From NCBI GenBank assembly GCA_050084515.1, contig CM114275.1:6758001-6822000 (forward strand): a DNA stretch of 64,000 bases, given 5' to 3'. Position 1 is the stretch's first letter; every line of letters begins with the position of its first letter. Positions 39,612 to 50,740 of the stretch are shown in pieces. Both the position numbers and the translations under genes were made by a program. The DNA comes from Blasia pusilla. Taxonomy: Eukaryota; Marchantiophyta; Marchantiopsida; Blasiales. The notes under the pieces were generated by a model. The model did no database searches. It saw nothing but the letters and a program-made list of their open reading frames with translations, and had not been told where the DNA came from.

Positions 39612-42600
39612 TCACATCTTCTGGCTGTTTACTGCAGAAGTGCCTTTAAAAATTTGTTGGAACCATCGGGCAGAAGCCTTGGGATAGCGGGCCATTGTGA
39701 TGCGGTCCACGGCATGTAGACCAAATCTCGAAGTGTAGCCGGATGTCCACTCGAAGCTGTCAAGCAGGGACCAGCAAAAATATCCTCGCACATTGGCTCC
39801 ATCTCTGGAAAACCATCAAGATTGCCATTATTAATAAACAAACAACAGAATGTATACTACGATTACAGAATTGGTTTGCATTTTTCAGCATTTTGGATGC
39901 ATAGAATGTGGTAAAATGGACAACTTCGTTACAAGACACAAGGCAAACGGGCAGAAAGATCACCATTTGAATCATGTATATTAATTTCAATTCTTCATGC
40001 TCCATGCATTACATGGGCATTTGCCTAGTAGGAGTTACTGCAGCAGGAGAGGAGTAGAAGTTTGTACCTGATGGCGAGAAGGAGGCTCTCCAGATACCCT
40101 TGATAGTAATTAATCCTTGCATAATCATTCAGTTTCTCGCTGAGAGGTATTGAGTGACGATCATTCGCATCTATCAAACCTGTGGAGTTCTCCAAAGAGT
40201 AGGAGCTTAGACAAAAAGACACAAATATTGGAACGCTAATCTGCTTGGAAATTCTTACTTCTGAAGGGAGACACAAACCCATAGTTGTGCAGGCAGAAAC
40301 AAAAAACTTTGGTGGTGGGTGGAAACTAGGAGCAGATTGTGCAGGGGTTACCGTTCTCCGTGATATATATGACTGGGTTGTTGTAGCCTAACCTTAGATA
40401 GTCCAGGACCTTCTGTATACCGTAAGGTACGATGAAGATCCAGCTTGCCTGCATGGAACAGCCACCAGTGGTGAATATTGACTGTAGAAGTTACGGAATG
40501 CGACACACAGGATGATGCCGCTTGTTATGGTAGGCGTGAGAGTAACTTGCTTGGGTGAGTTGTAGAAGTGCTAGAGGAACATCCTGAACAAACTCTTGGC
40601 CCCAAAAATCAAAGAACTCAAGTAGCTCAGGCAGATTTGGATAGCAGGACATATATGTATGACTAGACACCTCAGTAACGTTGGTGAAGAGTTATGCGCA
40701 GGTACCTGCGGTCCAATTGGGACTCCATTTCGCATCTCTGCCGGATATGGACAAGTTTATGCAAAACCATTCAACAAGAAAAGGTTGGAGAGGAGACCTT
40801 TGTTAATAGTTTAAAGATGCTATCAAGTTGTGCCAAATGAAATAAATCGCATGCCTGTGGTCTTTCTTCAAAGATCTCAAGAAAAATAAGAGCAACAGCA
40901 ACACACCTCCAACATAGATCGATGCCGAGTCCGGAAACCTATCCTCCTTGAGTGTGAAGTTAGGCATTGGCTTGGATGTCACGTAGTGGCTTGTGTAGTG
41001 ATTGACACCAACAAAGTCCAATGAACCCTTCACCCACTGAGATTCTTCTGGTGAGAAAGTTGGAAGTAGTTGACCCGCAAATTTACGTAATATCTCAGGG
41101 TAGTCACCATATACAAATGGATCTAGGAACCTGCATTTGTAAGAAGCATCACTAGTCTGATAAGTAACCGAAAACAATCACCTTGGAGTCCCCCAACATA
41201 AGCTCAGCTGGTACACCTGAGGGTTATCTGTGTTGCAGGACACTGCATAAGTACTACATGCATCCAGGATTCTCAGTGTAGCCTCCATGACACATTTGAT
41301 CCTAAATCTAAGAAGTACACTAGTTGTATGCAGTTCTAGTATGTTGAAAACCTACACAGAACCTACTCTTCTGCGCTTCTAACTTCACTAGTCAGAGTTG
41401 GTGAAGTTTTTGATCTGCTCCAACTACAATTTCAGTGGTTGCACTCTGAATCAAATCCGGGAAGAAAGTGAAGCTAGGAACTTGATGACAGGGCTTACCA
41501 GCCATATCTCAAGGCCATGGCTAACTGATGCGTTTGCAAGTCTTCGTCGGAATCCGTGAGTGGACCATACCATTGAATGTCTAGGGGAATTCCGATGACA
41601 CCTTTCTGTTCAGCCTATCATCAAGAAGGACATTCCTCAGGAAATTACCTCCGGCAATGCATGTTTGCTTAATCAATCCCATACAAGCTCCCAGCAGCAA
41701 TGTAAAGCTCTCGATTGAGGCTATAGAGTTGGTTTCACGCGAGTCTGGAGCTTACCTGGAACTCGGTCCTGTAGGTCCGTACTGCAGCAGCATGAGCTAA
41801 TATTATGTTGTGTCCGGCCAAGTAGAGGGATGCTGTAGAATCCATAGAACAAGTCGTGCTACATTGAGTTGAACAACGATTAGATGAAGCTGCAATAAAA
41901 TTTGGCTCGTTGATGGTCATCCAGTGCTTTACTCGATCTCCAAATAATGAGAAGCATGTCTCAGCATACTTTGCAAAAGCGGCCCTGCAAGTAGGGAGGA
42001 ACATTTGGGGCTTAAAGCTCTAGTTTGGGTGGTCCTTACTCCACAGGAAAACTAATGAATCTTTATATCTCTAAATTGTTAACGAGAAGGATGGTGATGC
42101 ATAACATTTTTGCACTGGCAGCTACGTAAAAGTGGATTTCGGTGTAGGAAAAGCACTTGAAATGTTCTCTTATTGCAAAAGTATGTCCTATTTCATTAAT
42201 AGTGATATGTTGAAGCGATCCTCCACTTACACAAAGTTTTTGCTCTCATAGCCTCCAAAGGAATCCATTATTGTTTGTGGCAGGTCCCAGTGGAGTAATG
42301 TCACAAACGGTTGGATTCCTGCATGTTTTCCAAAGAAGCAATGCAATTTGGCTTATTAATAAACACACTGAAACTTCCAACCGTGTGCAAATACCATGTT
42401 ATTACGTGCCACTGATGGTTGTCACAGAGCAGACTTACCACGCTCTAGAAGACCATCAATGAGGCGATTGTAATACTCCACACCATGCGCATTAACTCCG
42501 AAGGCATCACCATCTGGTGGGACAAGAAAAGTAAAGAGATGATCAGAGTAAAACTGAGTAAAACTGTGGTTGCTGGGTTACCAGTCCTGATGTGAAGAAA

Positions 42601-44581
42601 TCCAAACATTACCTTGATACACTTCTAGTTCCAATACGGTACAAAAAAGTGATACTTCTATATCTAAAACACGGTCCACTGGCCCCCTCCAATCAAACTG
42701 ATTCGAAGTCGGCATTATGGGAGGCAAGGTTTTCCTTCCAAGAGCTTAAGAAGTATGCTCAATATTTTCACTGCAGTATAAGCAATATTCTAATAAGAAG
42801 GAAACGGTATCAAGGACGATGGGTGGGTCTACTTTACCAGGGAAGATTCGAGACCACGCAATGGAGAAGCGGTACGCATCGAAGCCTATATTGGAAATAA
42901 GATTGATGTCATCCTACATTTCCCATGGTACAACCGAATTGGATAAGATTTGTGAGGAACACATGGCTTTCAATCCGTAAGGTTAGCTAACTCTGGACAC
43001 GTGAAAAGAAGTTTTTTAGGCAATGTCATTGGTCTCGATGAACCTCCACAGAACTCCATCACAGCCGCAGCAAAAACGACGGACATATCAAGAAATACGA
43101 TGAAATTTCTAGTGACTGCTTGAAGTTTTCATTTGACTCGGACCACATGTCAAGAAGCTTGTCAGTAACCACAAGGAAATAATAAGGAATTTCATGCCCC
43201 TTTGATTTTTTATGTCTCGCTCATTTGAAAGAAGTAATAATATCAGAGAGGAAAGAAAATTGCACCTCCTTGCGATTAGAATAACGTAACAACAATTCAA
43301 AGTTGTGGAAGGTAGTAAACCTTGTATTTATGATAACTGTCACAAGCGACATCGGCATTGTCTCCGTCCGCTGTAGACCCTGAACCCAAAAGTTTAGAAC
43401 GTCACATACGCGTGACTGCAGCATAGACTTAGTGCCAGAGTCACTATAAAAGTTTGTCATCATCAAGACGAGTGATGGTTATGTTCTTATTTAGACAAGA
43501 TCTTGCATGCGACCTATCCCACAATTGAAACTAGGATGAGAGTAAGGGAAATAAAAATGAATTACCGGGAATGTGATAAGTGGTATCACACACAGTAGCA
43601 CGACGTCCGCCTTCACGGACGGCTCCTTCAACCTTCATTTTACAGCGACAGTTTCTCAGCCTTTGCATGTTCATCCAGGACCCATGATATATGATCAAGG
43701 AGCTCTTGCTGAAACTTCATGAGCAAAAAGTTCTTATGAGCTAGAGTAAAGTTTTCTCATACGATCCTAAGTGCAGGGTGTAAGGTTGAAAGACAAGAAA
43801 GATATTGATTCACAAAAAATTCCCTCCTTCTTCACCGCTTAAAACAAGTCCCTTTACGAGAGTAAATAGCTCTATGAGCTATGTTTTGTGTACATACTTG
43901 TCCACCAGACATTCGAATGCATTTGTTATAATTTCCATGTGTGTCGTACGAGCAGAATTAGCTCATATACTTTAGTTCGCGAAAGCAATGTTCGTGTAAA
44001 ATTTGCAATCGACTGGTCTGCTTGCTTAACTGAAGTTCAATTGATTTACGTGAACTCTGAATTCAGAAAACTCCTAAAACATCTTCATCAAAACCTGTTC
44101 TAGTTCTCCGCTCAATTTTGGCGTTTCATTTGACATCTGCTACAGAGATACACAAATGCAAATGCGATCTGTGTAGAGTCGAAATAGATGGCTCATTTCA
44201 GGGATCTCTTATCCAGCTTCCACTGAAATTGATGGGCACGATGTTTGGAAATCGGCTAGCGGTACTCATCATGAATCGTATTTTCGTTCCAGTGTTCAAG
44301 GGCGTACATTTAGAATCAAGGCGTCCAAAGAAGCTACAGAATCTTCGGCATCATTGCGTACGCAATACCTGGTAAGCCGAAGATGCGACCCCGAAAAGGA
44401 AACCTGAAGGAAAGTTTATTCGATCAATTTTGGAAACCGATAGAGTTCTGTTGCCTGTGCCTACTGCGGTCTCCTGCTTCTCTGCTGCGACATCGCCTGT
44501 GAGCAACATTGCCAGGACAAACACGATCTCTATTGTTGACAACATCTGTGTAGTCCCTGTGAACGAGACGCAGCACGACAA
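39612..44581 (-). CDS. Glycoside hydrolase family 1 beta-glucosidase, secretory
   Basis: Family 1 beta-glucosidases release glucose from glucosides of hormones, lignin precursors or defence compounds. Thirteen exons join in frame by GT-AG to 523 codons: 44369-44581, 43566-43632, 43321-43370, 42838-42913, 42439-42513, 42231-42318, 41756-41984, 41499-41614, 40907-41130, 40706-40737, 40352-40448, 40068-40179, 39612-39804 (stop TGA). A hydrophobic signal peptide is visible ([18 protein letters not shown]), then [15 protein letters not shown]. The acid/base glutamate is in WMTINEPN, the nucleophile in YITENG, and sugar-binding residues in LLHWDLPQ and WSLLDSFEW. The last is usually DNFEW, so Asn has become Ser. 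The loop after NEPN is short and Cys/Ser-rich. The substrate cannot be told. The small exon 40706-40737 and donor GTGTGT at 40906 are the least certain joins. Confidence 0.93.
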
Positions 44582-45481
44582 AATTAAGTTTCCTTACACG
44601 GACCACTTCAGCTGGTGTAAGTTTATCAGATCTTTCAAGATTCTTACAGACTAATGCTAACTCGCAGCTATGCAGGAATGAGTCGAAATTCATTATAGTT
44701 CCTCTATAATTTCCCTAGAAGCGCCAACACTACGAATCTACCCAGGGCTGAATGAACTTACTCTTCGAATCGAGATTCCTCACATTATCCGCTGTAACGA
44801 AAATGGCCGTCTCGACCACCTTCATCACTCCCTAAATCTGGAAATCAATTCAAAAAATGATTACACAGCAGAGTAAGATTGTTCCAGAACCTTTTCCAGT
44901 ACCACATCATGAATTGGAATTGAAACTGGCAAACTCCCTACCAATATCGGATTCTCTCAACAATCACGGGAAATAATCTGTCTTGAACATCCGCTGCAGA
45001 GGAAGGCCTAGCCTCACACAACACAACTTCCAGGCATTCGCTTTCCACACGCGAAAACCATGCCCCTCTCCTGAAGTTTCATAGTGGGAATGAGCGAGAG
45101 GATTGACAAATGAACACTACATAAATACACGCTTTGAAACGCAAGGTTGTGGTAAAAAGGGAAGATAAATTCTTTCATGTGTGAAAAGATCCTTTTCGTG
45201 ACACATGACCGTGGGGCCATGTACTCAGACTCTTTGAGTCCTTTTTTTTTATTCCGGATTCCGCTTTCTATTGAGACCTCTTGCTTCATAGTATGTAATG
45301 AAGCATCTAGAAATGTGTGAAGTCTTAGAGTACGATTTGGTATGTAAATTGCAAAAAGAGTATTTTTGGTGGATCTTACTTATATGGCATTGCCCGGATT
45401 TACTTACCGCACTCACGTAGTAGCCATCTTGCTCAAAAAATGTTGAAAGAATAGTCTCTTCTACCGCAATGTGTCTATAAG
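44582..45481. other. Upstream region of the beta-glucosidase
   Basis: No coding sequence was recognised. No TATA box at a usual distance stood out. The sequence ends where decayed gypsy copy C begins at about 45482. Confidence 0.4.
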
Positions 45482-46371
45482 GTGGCTCGTGGCCTTATCC
45501 TCCTTCAATACTCTGCTAGTGCACTACGCGTACAATGGGTGGAAAAAAATTATGTAATTTTTGCATGCCCCACGGCCATGTATCACAAAGAAACACCTCC
45601 GCGGGTCCAATTCCCGTCTTCGCCAACTCCATGGCGGAAAACAAAGGATTTTGATTCACCCTAATGGCCACCTCCGACAACGTGGTCGACATTAGCTCCT
45701 CCCGAGCCGTCATAGGAGTCGTCTCTCCAACTCCTCGTGACGTCGATGCACCTGTCCCACCCGTGGGTACTACCGGTTGTCGAGGCACCATCAACGGTGT
45801 ATGAAGTGCATCTGACAATATGAACGACTAGGGAACCCTGGCGTGCCGCCCATCGGTCGCCTCCTATGGTTCAATCTCAATCCCACCTCTCCATGGCTCG
45901 GAGCACTCCGAGTCACCACCGTAGGAGCCTCAACCTGAGCCGTGCTACACATAAATCCCATCCCTGGAGAATCCTCACTAGCATCGTGGTAAGATGTGGA
46001 GGCTGGCACCACACTAGCTACTTTCAGCTCCGAGTCTACTTGTACCTGCATCATCGTGATGGCAGCAATCCTCTACTCCAACTGATTGATGCACGCAAAG
46101 AGCGCTGCATCCGATGCACGTCCTCCATCTCCTATGATTGGTGATGACACTCTACCACCACGATCATCCACCACTCGATCTCCACCAACTCTCTCGCGCC
46201 CAAGTCCTCTGCCTACCTTTGGACGTACCTCATAGCGAAGATCATAACAACTATCCCTAGTGTGACCATATCGGTGACAATGATCAACTGCAACTGTGGT
46301 GGGGCTATCCTCTATGGATCCCGAGCAATCGGAGGTGCTCGTGGCCCTCGTCCATGCTGTGGGCTGTCGTG
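45482..46371 (-). mobile_element. Gypsy copy C, 3' fragment (end of gag, into protease)
   Basis: It reads on the minus strand from 46371. The stretch CACCTCCGATTGCTCGGGAT and the following GGTCACACTAGGGATAGTTG match the zinc-knuckle region of copy A near 27100-27200. Downstream, EDSPGMGFMCSTAQ and LSEVAIRVNQNPLFSA match the gag-protease linker. The copy is truncated at about 45482. It is the continuation of 57144-58980, separated by insertion of copy B. Confidence 0.75.
46367..46371. repeat. Target-site duplication of copy B, one side
   Basis: TCGTG (CACGA in element sense) at 46367-46371 is repeated at 57144-57148 on the other side of copy B. Both lie inside gag of copy C, whose alignment to copy A continues across the insertion. 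Confidence 0.7.
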
Positions 46372-47130
46372 CGCATACACATCGCTACACAACATACATC
46401 GTTGTTATTGAACACACACACAAACACACACGATCCCATGCTAATCATGGCATCCATACACAGAGGCGAGAAGTACCAAAATATCTCCAATAAAGTAAGA
46501 TCCAATCTCTCTCTACACCATCTCACACCATAGCTCTCAAAGGTGTGCACTCTCTCTCATGTCAAACCAAACCCACTCTCCTAATGAGAGGCTTGGATTA
46601 CACTCACAAGGCAAGGGACCATAGCTCCGCCGCCTTATGCCAAGAGGTTCAACAAAGAGAGAATGAGCTCTCAAGCTCTCTCTCTTGGAGGTATATCCTC
46701 TTCCTTCTCCCAAGCCCTCTCAACGGTAACCTATGCTCGGAGGTCACCTCCTTGGCTCTTGACTACTGTAGCGGGTCAAGGGCCACTTCCCAAAGTGGAA
46801 AGTCAACTATTCCAAACATGGAAGCTTACCCAAAATATTAAGTTTCTATATATGGCTCTAAATGAGCCGAAACAAAGGGGAAACCGACTCTCTCAGGTTT
46901 CCCGGGGCCTTAACAGATCATCCTGCACCTCCTAGGCCTATCCTCCACTACTCGTGCCAGACGTTCTGCTAGATCCCATTGATCTATCCTAACAATCATG
47001 ACAACTTTCATGCGCATACACATCACTACACAACATACATCGTTGTCATTGAACACACACACAAACACACACGATCCCATGCTAACTCATGGCATCCATA
47101 CATAGAGGCGAGAAGTACCAAAATATCTCC
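46372..47130 (-). repeat. Copy B 3' terminal blocks B1-A2-B2
   Basis: In element sense: B1 47130-46996 (AGATATTTTGGTACTTCTCG to GTCATGAT), A2 46995-46489 (TGTTAGGATAGATCAATGGG to GATCTTACTTTA), B2 46488-46372 (TTGGAGATATTTTGG to TGTGTATGCG). B1 and B2 are near-identical, and A2 matches A1 at the other end. A polypurine tract directly precedes B1, which places the plus-strand primer at B1 rather than at A2. Confidence 0.8.
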
Positions 47131-47147
47131 CATCGCCCCCCTAGTTG
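47131..47147 (-). promoter_or_regulatory. Copy B polypurine tract
   Basis: In element sense the sequence is CCAACTAGGGGGGCGATGGG, a purine-rich tract immediately before block B1. Copy G1 has AAGGGGGGCG in the same place. It would prime plus-strand DNA synthesis. Confidence 0.6.
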
Positions 47148-47319
47148 GTGGTTAGGTCCCTCTAACTCCAGATAGCCATCTATCCCTACCTACCACGACA
47201 TACATCTCTAGGACACTAAGAGCAAAAAGGCCGGGTGCTCATGTGGCCCCATCGTTAGTCGGCTTCCTGTCATCCATGTCACAAAAAAAGTCGGAATTGA
47301 AACCTACGTAGTATCTTCT

Positions 47320-47646
47320 CTATGTACATCTGAGATACATCCATCGTCCCCGAGGAACCCTAGTGAGAGGTGGTGTCAGACATGCCATATGCCAACCTCT
47401 CGAACATCCATCGCAGACTAGCATCATGGACGCACCACGAGCAGAACCACTCAACATACAACGCAAGCCTGCAAGAACTACTGTTGAGCTCGGATCTACT
47501 ATACCATTAATGTTAGGAAGGTGACAGGGCGCACAATTATGCACATGATCCTTCCATATCATACCATCACGTCCCTCCAGCAAGAGAACACCGGATGGCC
47601 AAACGTCATGCACTCTCAGAATAGTGCGCCCTGCAGTCACATCCAA
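47320..47646 (-). pseudogene. Copy B integrase tail and C-terminal PHD-type finger
   Basis: The frame begins in the integrase C-terminal module (TILRVHDVWPSGVLLLEGRD, HVHNCAPCHLPN) and, after a linker, reads MMLVCDGCSRGWHMACLTPP, then LTRVPRGRWMYLRCT and the TAG stop. C-x2-C, H-x2-C and the TPPL-x-VP-x-G-x-W spacing are those of a PHD finger, which usually reads modified or unmodified histone H3 tails. In the last pair the first cysteine is tyrosine here but cysteine (CPRC) in copy G1. The finger is thus a family feature, not a chance join. Confidence 0.8.
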
Positions 47647-47799
47647 CGTCTCCGGTGCCGTCTGCTGAAAGTAGACATAATCTCCCTGATGAAACCTCCG
47701 GAGAGTTGGTCAATAACCACCACCCCAAATAGTCGCATACCTCAACGTATCCCAATGTTGCGCAATTGCCAAGTTCTCGAACGCCATGGGCATCACTCA

Positions 47800-48620
47800 C
47801 CGAAACAACTCAGCCCTCTGAGAACATGCTTGCATCCATACATCTAGATCATCATGGTCCAACAACTCACCAACACCGCACCAGCATCTCGACGAATAAC
47901 CACAGGTAAATCTGGCTCTCGGCCATAAAGTAGGAAGTACGGTGAAAAAGATGCTAAGGATGCTTGCTTGTTGAATCTGTATCCCATCGCCAACCACGGC
48001 AACTGGAGGTCCCAATCTCCTAGGTGACCTCTCTGCAAGCCATATTTGCATAAATACCTCTTCACCGTCTGCACAACTCTCTCCTCTATTCCATCCGTCT
48101 TGGGATAATCTCGAGAAGTCTTGCGGTGGTTGATCAACGCCTGATCACACAAGGCCTGGAACTCACCGCGAAACTCGGTACCCTGGTCTGTCAACACCTC
48201 AACCGTTGCATCATAATGACTCAGCTCTCTGTCAAGGAAGGCATAAGCTACTCCCTCACTTGCTTTGTCAGGCAATGCAACCAACTCGATCCACTTCGAG
48301 AAGTGCTCGACTGTCACCAACACATAACGACTATGACGTTTCGTCAAAGGCAAAGGTCCTGCAAAATCCAAACTCCATCTTTACCCTAAGCCCATGATCG
48401 GTAATGGATGCAACTGTGGAGTCGGAGCATTGAACGATGCTCGAACCCAATCACACACCATGCACCTAGCAACAAACCACTGAATGTCAGTGTGCATGCC
48501 TCGCCACCAATGCTGAATTGGAAGCAAGCTGTACGTCCGCTTCAGCCCAAAGTGACCCAACTCCTCGTGTGAATGCTGGACTAGTCGTCCAAAGGATGTG
48601 GCACTACATGTATTCTAACA
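47800..48620 (-). pseudogene. Copy B DDE integrase
   Basis: An HHCC zinc-binding region at 48620-48440 contains HSHEELGHFGLKRTYSLL and then CMVCDW. The catalytic core follows: first Asp in SLDFAGPLPLTKRH, second Asp in VLTDQGTEFRGEF, third Glu in DGIEERVVQTVKRYL. Further conserved residues are GLQRGHLGDWDLQLPWLAMG and SPYFLLYGREP. A stop lies just before the first Asp region (GLG-stop-RW). The finger is of the Ty3/gypsy type. Confidence 0.85.
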
Positions 48621-48949
48621 TCCTCCCAAACCCTCAAAACGTGTGTCCCCTCCCAACGAAACCGTTTGGCCCGCTGTAGGATCCGATCCCGCTCTCTAGC
48701 ATCCACGGCGCTTGCAACATTGCCACTACGAAGGTACTTCAAGACTACTCCATCATCATGAATATCTCAACCATCTGTCGTCTCCTCACTGGCCTCGGGA
48801 TCCAAGGACTCTCCACTAGACCTCGCCATCGAAGTCTCCGCACTCTGGCTCTCCATAGCCAACATGCCTAAATAGGCTGATGCGTGCTATCTTGGCACTG
48901 ACTCCTCATCACTCTCTCCATGCCATCAAGCTCCAATCGCATCTTGCTG

Positions 48950-49530
48950 ACTCGGGCATGGGTTACGACTCAACCCATCTGCATCTTGGTTGAGCGTCCC
49001 ATGTCTATGTACCACCTGAAAATCATAATCTTGCAACAACAGAGCCCATCTCGCAAGCTACCCTGTAAGCTTTTCGGACTCCATCAACCACTTCAGTGGT
49101 TGATGATCAGTGATGATGGTAAAGGGGTTGCCAAATAAAAACACGTGAAATGCACGACAGCCCACAGTGCAACCAAGCACTCACCCTCATATGAGCTGTA
49201 CTTCACCTCTCCAACATTGTTCAAGCTGCTAGCGTAAGCCACCACGAACTCTCTACCCTCATCATCATGTTGGGTGAGCACCGCTCCAAGCCCCAACATG
49301 CTCTAGTCTGTGTGCAACTGGAAAGGATGCCCCCTCATCGGTCTCCTCAAGATGGGCGTGGATGTCAACATGTCCTTGAGCAAGTGAAATGCTCGCTCCT
49401 GCTCATCCTCCCACTGCCACTGGGGATCCACCTTGGTGAGCAAGGTTAGCAGCTTCGCAATTGAACTGAATCCCTTGATGAACCGCCGATAGAAGTTCGC
49501 CAATCCCATGAATGCACGAACACGACTCAC
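48950..49530 (-). pseudogene. Copy B RNase H
   Basis: After the RT connection (FMGLANFYRRFIKGFSSIAK, WEDEQERAFHLLKDML) the RNase H begins with LHTD, a stop, then GLGAVLTQHDDEGREFVVAY and YEGECLVALWAVVHF (catalytic Glu). It degrades into frameshifted sequence containing NHQPLKWLMESEKL and [13 protein letters not shown]. The four-acid active site is recognisable apart from the break after the first Asp. Confidence 0.8.
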
Positions 49531-49575
49531 ATCTATAGGGCGTGGAATGCGTGAGATAGCCTCTATCTTCGTCTG

Positions 49576-50163
49576 CTAAATACCAAGGCCCCCTGGGTAT
49601 ATCGTATGACCCAAGTACTCAATCTGGTCATAGAAGAACTTGCACTTGCTTGGATGTAGCTTCAGCCCATGTAATTGCAATCGTCGAAACACCTCCTCTA
49701 GATGTCTCTCATGGTCCTCAACCATGGCGCTAAAGACTACGATGTCATCAATATAACACCTAGCAAAATCCAAACCAGCCAAGATCCTATCCATGATCCT
49801 CTGAAACTCAGCCGGAGCGTTCTTTAACCCAAATAGCAAGAACCACCACTGGTACAAACAATCCTTCCCGTGAGAATCGATGCCCCAAAATGCCGTCTTC
49901 TGCCTATCCTCCAATTTGATAGGCAGTTGATGGTATCCGGCTCGCAAATCCAATGAAGCGAAGACCTTTGTGTGACCAATCGCATCAAAGATCTCCTCAA
50001 GGGTGGGCATGGCATACCTATCAGACTTCGTATGGCGATTGATAGGTCGGTAATCCCCACACATCCGCCTATCCATCCAGTTGCCATGCACATCCTTCTT
50101 GGCGGGCATGATAATGGCAGATGCATACTCCCCATGCAACATCTCCACTCTTGCTCCGACCAA
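49576..50163 (-). CDS. Copy B reverse transcriptase
   Basis: The open 195-codon frame spans the RT fingers and palm: SAIIMPAKKDVHGNWMDRRM, CGDYRPINRHT, SLDLRAGYHQLPI (first catalytic Asp), FGLKNAPAEFQRIMDRIL and CYIDDIVVFS (the YxDD box), then LHGLKLHPSKCKFF and VEYLGH-like IEYLGHTI. Order and spacing are those of Ty3/gypsy RT. It is the best-preserved module of the element. It was translated as part of Pol, so neither end is a true gene boundary. Confidence 0.88.
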   Translation of the reverse strand: MVGARVEMLHGEYASAIIMPAKKDVHGNWMDRRMCGDYRPINRHTKSDRYAMPTLEEIFDAIGHTKVFASLDLRAGYHQLPIKLEDRQKTAFWGIDSHGKDCLYQWWFLLFGLKNAPAEFQRIMDRILAGLDFARCYIDDIVVFSAMVEDHERHLEEVFRRLQLHGLKLHPSKCKFFYDQIEYLGHTIYPGGLGI

Positions 50164-50740
50164 GTCCTAACTACTCCTCTAAATCAGATTCCTCTCCATA
50201 TCACTGTACCTGTAGGGTCGTCGAAACATCGGCGTATCACTCAACAACTCAATGCGGATCCCTGGTCCCTTCAGCGTACCCAGATCCTCCATACTAAACG
50301 CAAAGCAACTCCTAGAACTCCTGAGGGACTGATGTATCCGACGCCGCTCTCCTCCTGTCAACTTAGGGTCCATATCTAGCTCCCAAGTCTCCACCGTGAC
50401 TACAATAGGACTCTCCGATGTGGGTATCGGTGGTTGCTATGGTGCAACCCCGCCTTGAACAACAACACTCGGCCGCTCTCCTGCAGCCAATTGCAAACTT
50501 TGATCTCCTCCATATGCAATGCCCAGAACCACGCTCGATGTTGTGGCTATCATCTCCTGGCGTACCTGCTAAACATCCCAAGAAGTCCAAGGGTGTCTCT
50601 CCCGATCTCCCCTGGTGTGTAGATCTCTTCGGGTCTTGCCCCCATCCACTGCCTCCACCGTCTCGGTAGGCATGGGGCTCACCAACGCAACCGCTGTGAT
50701 GTGTGCAATCTCATACGACGCTGCTCAGCCACTCCCAACC

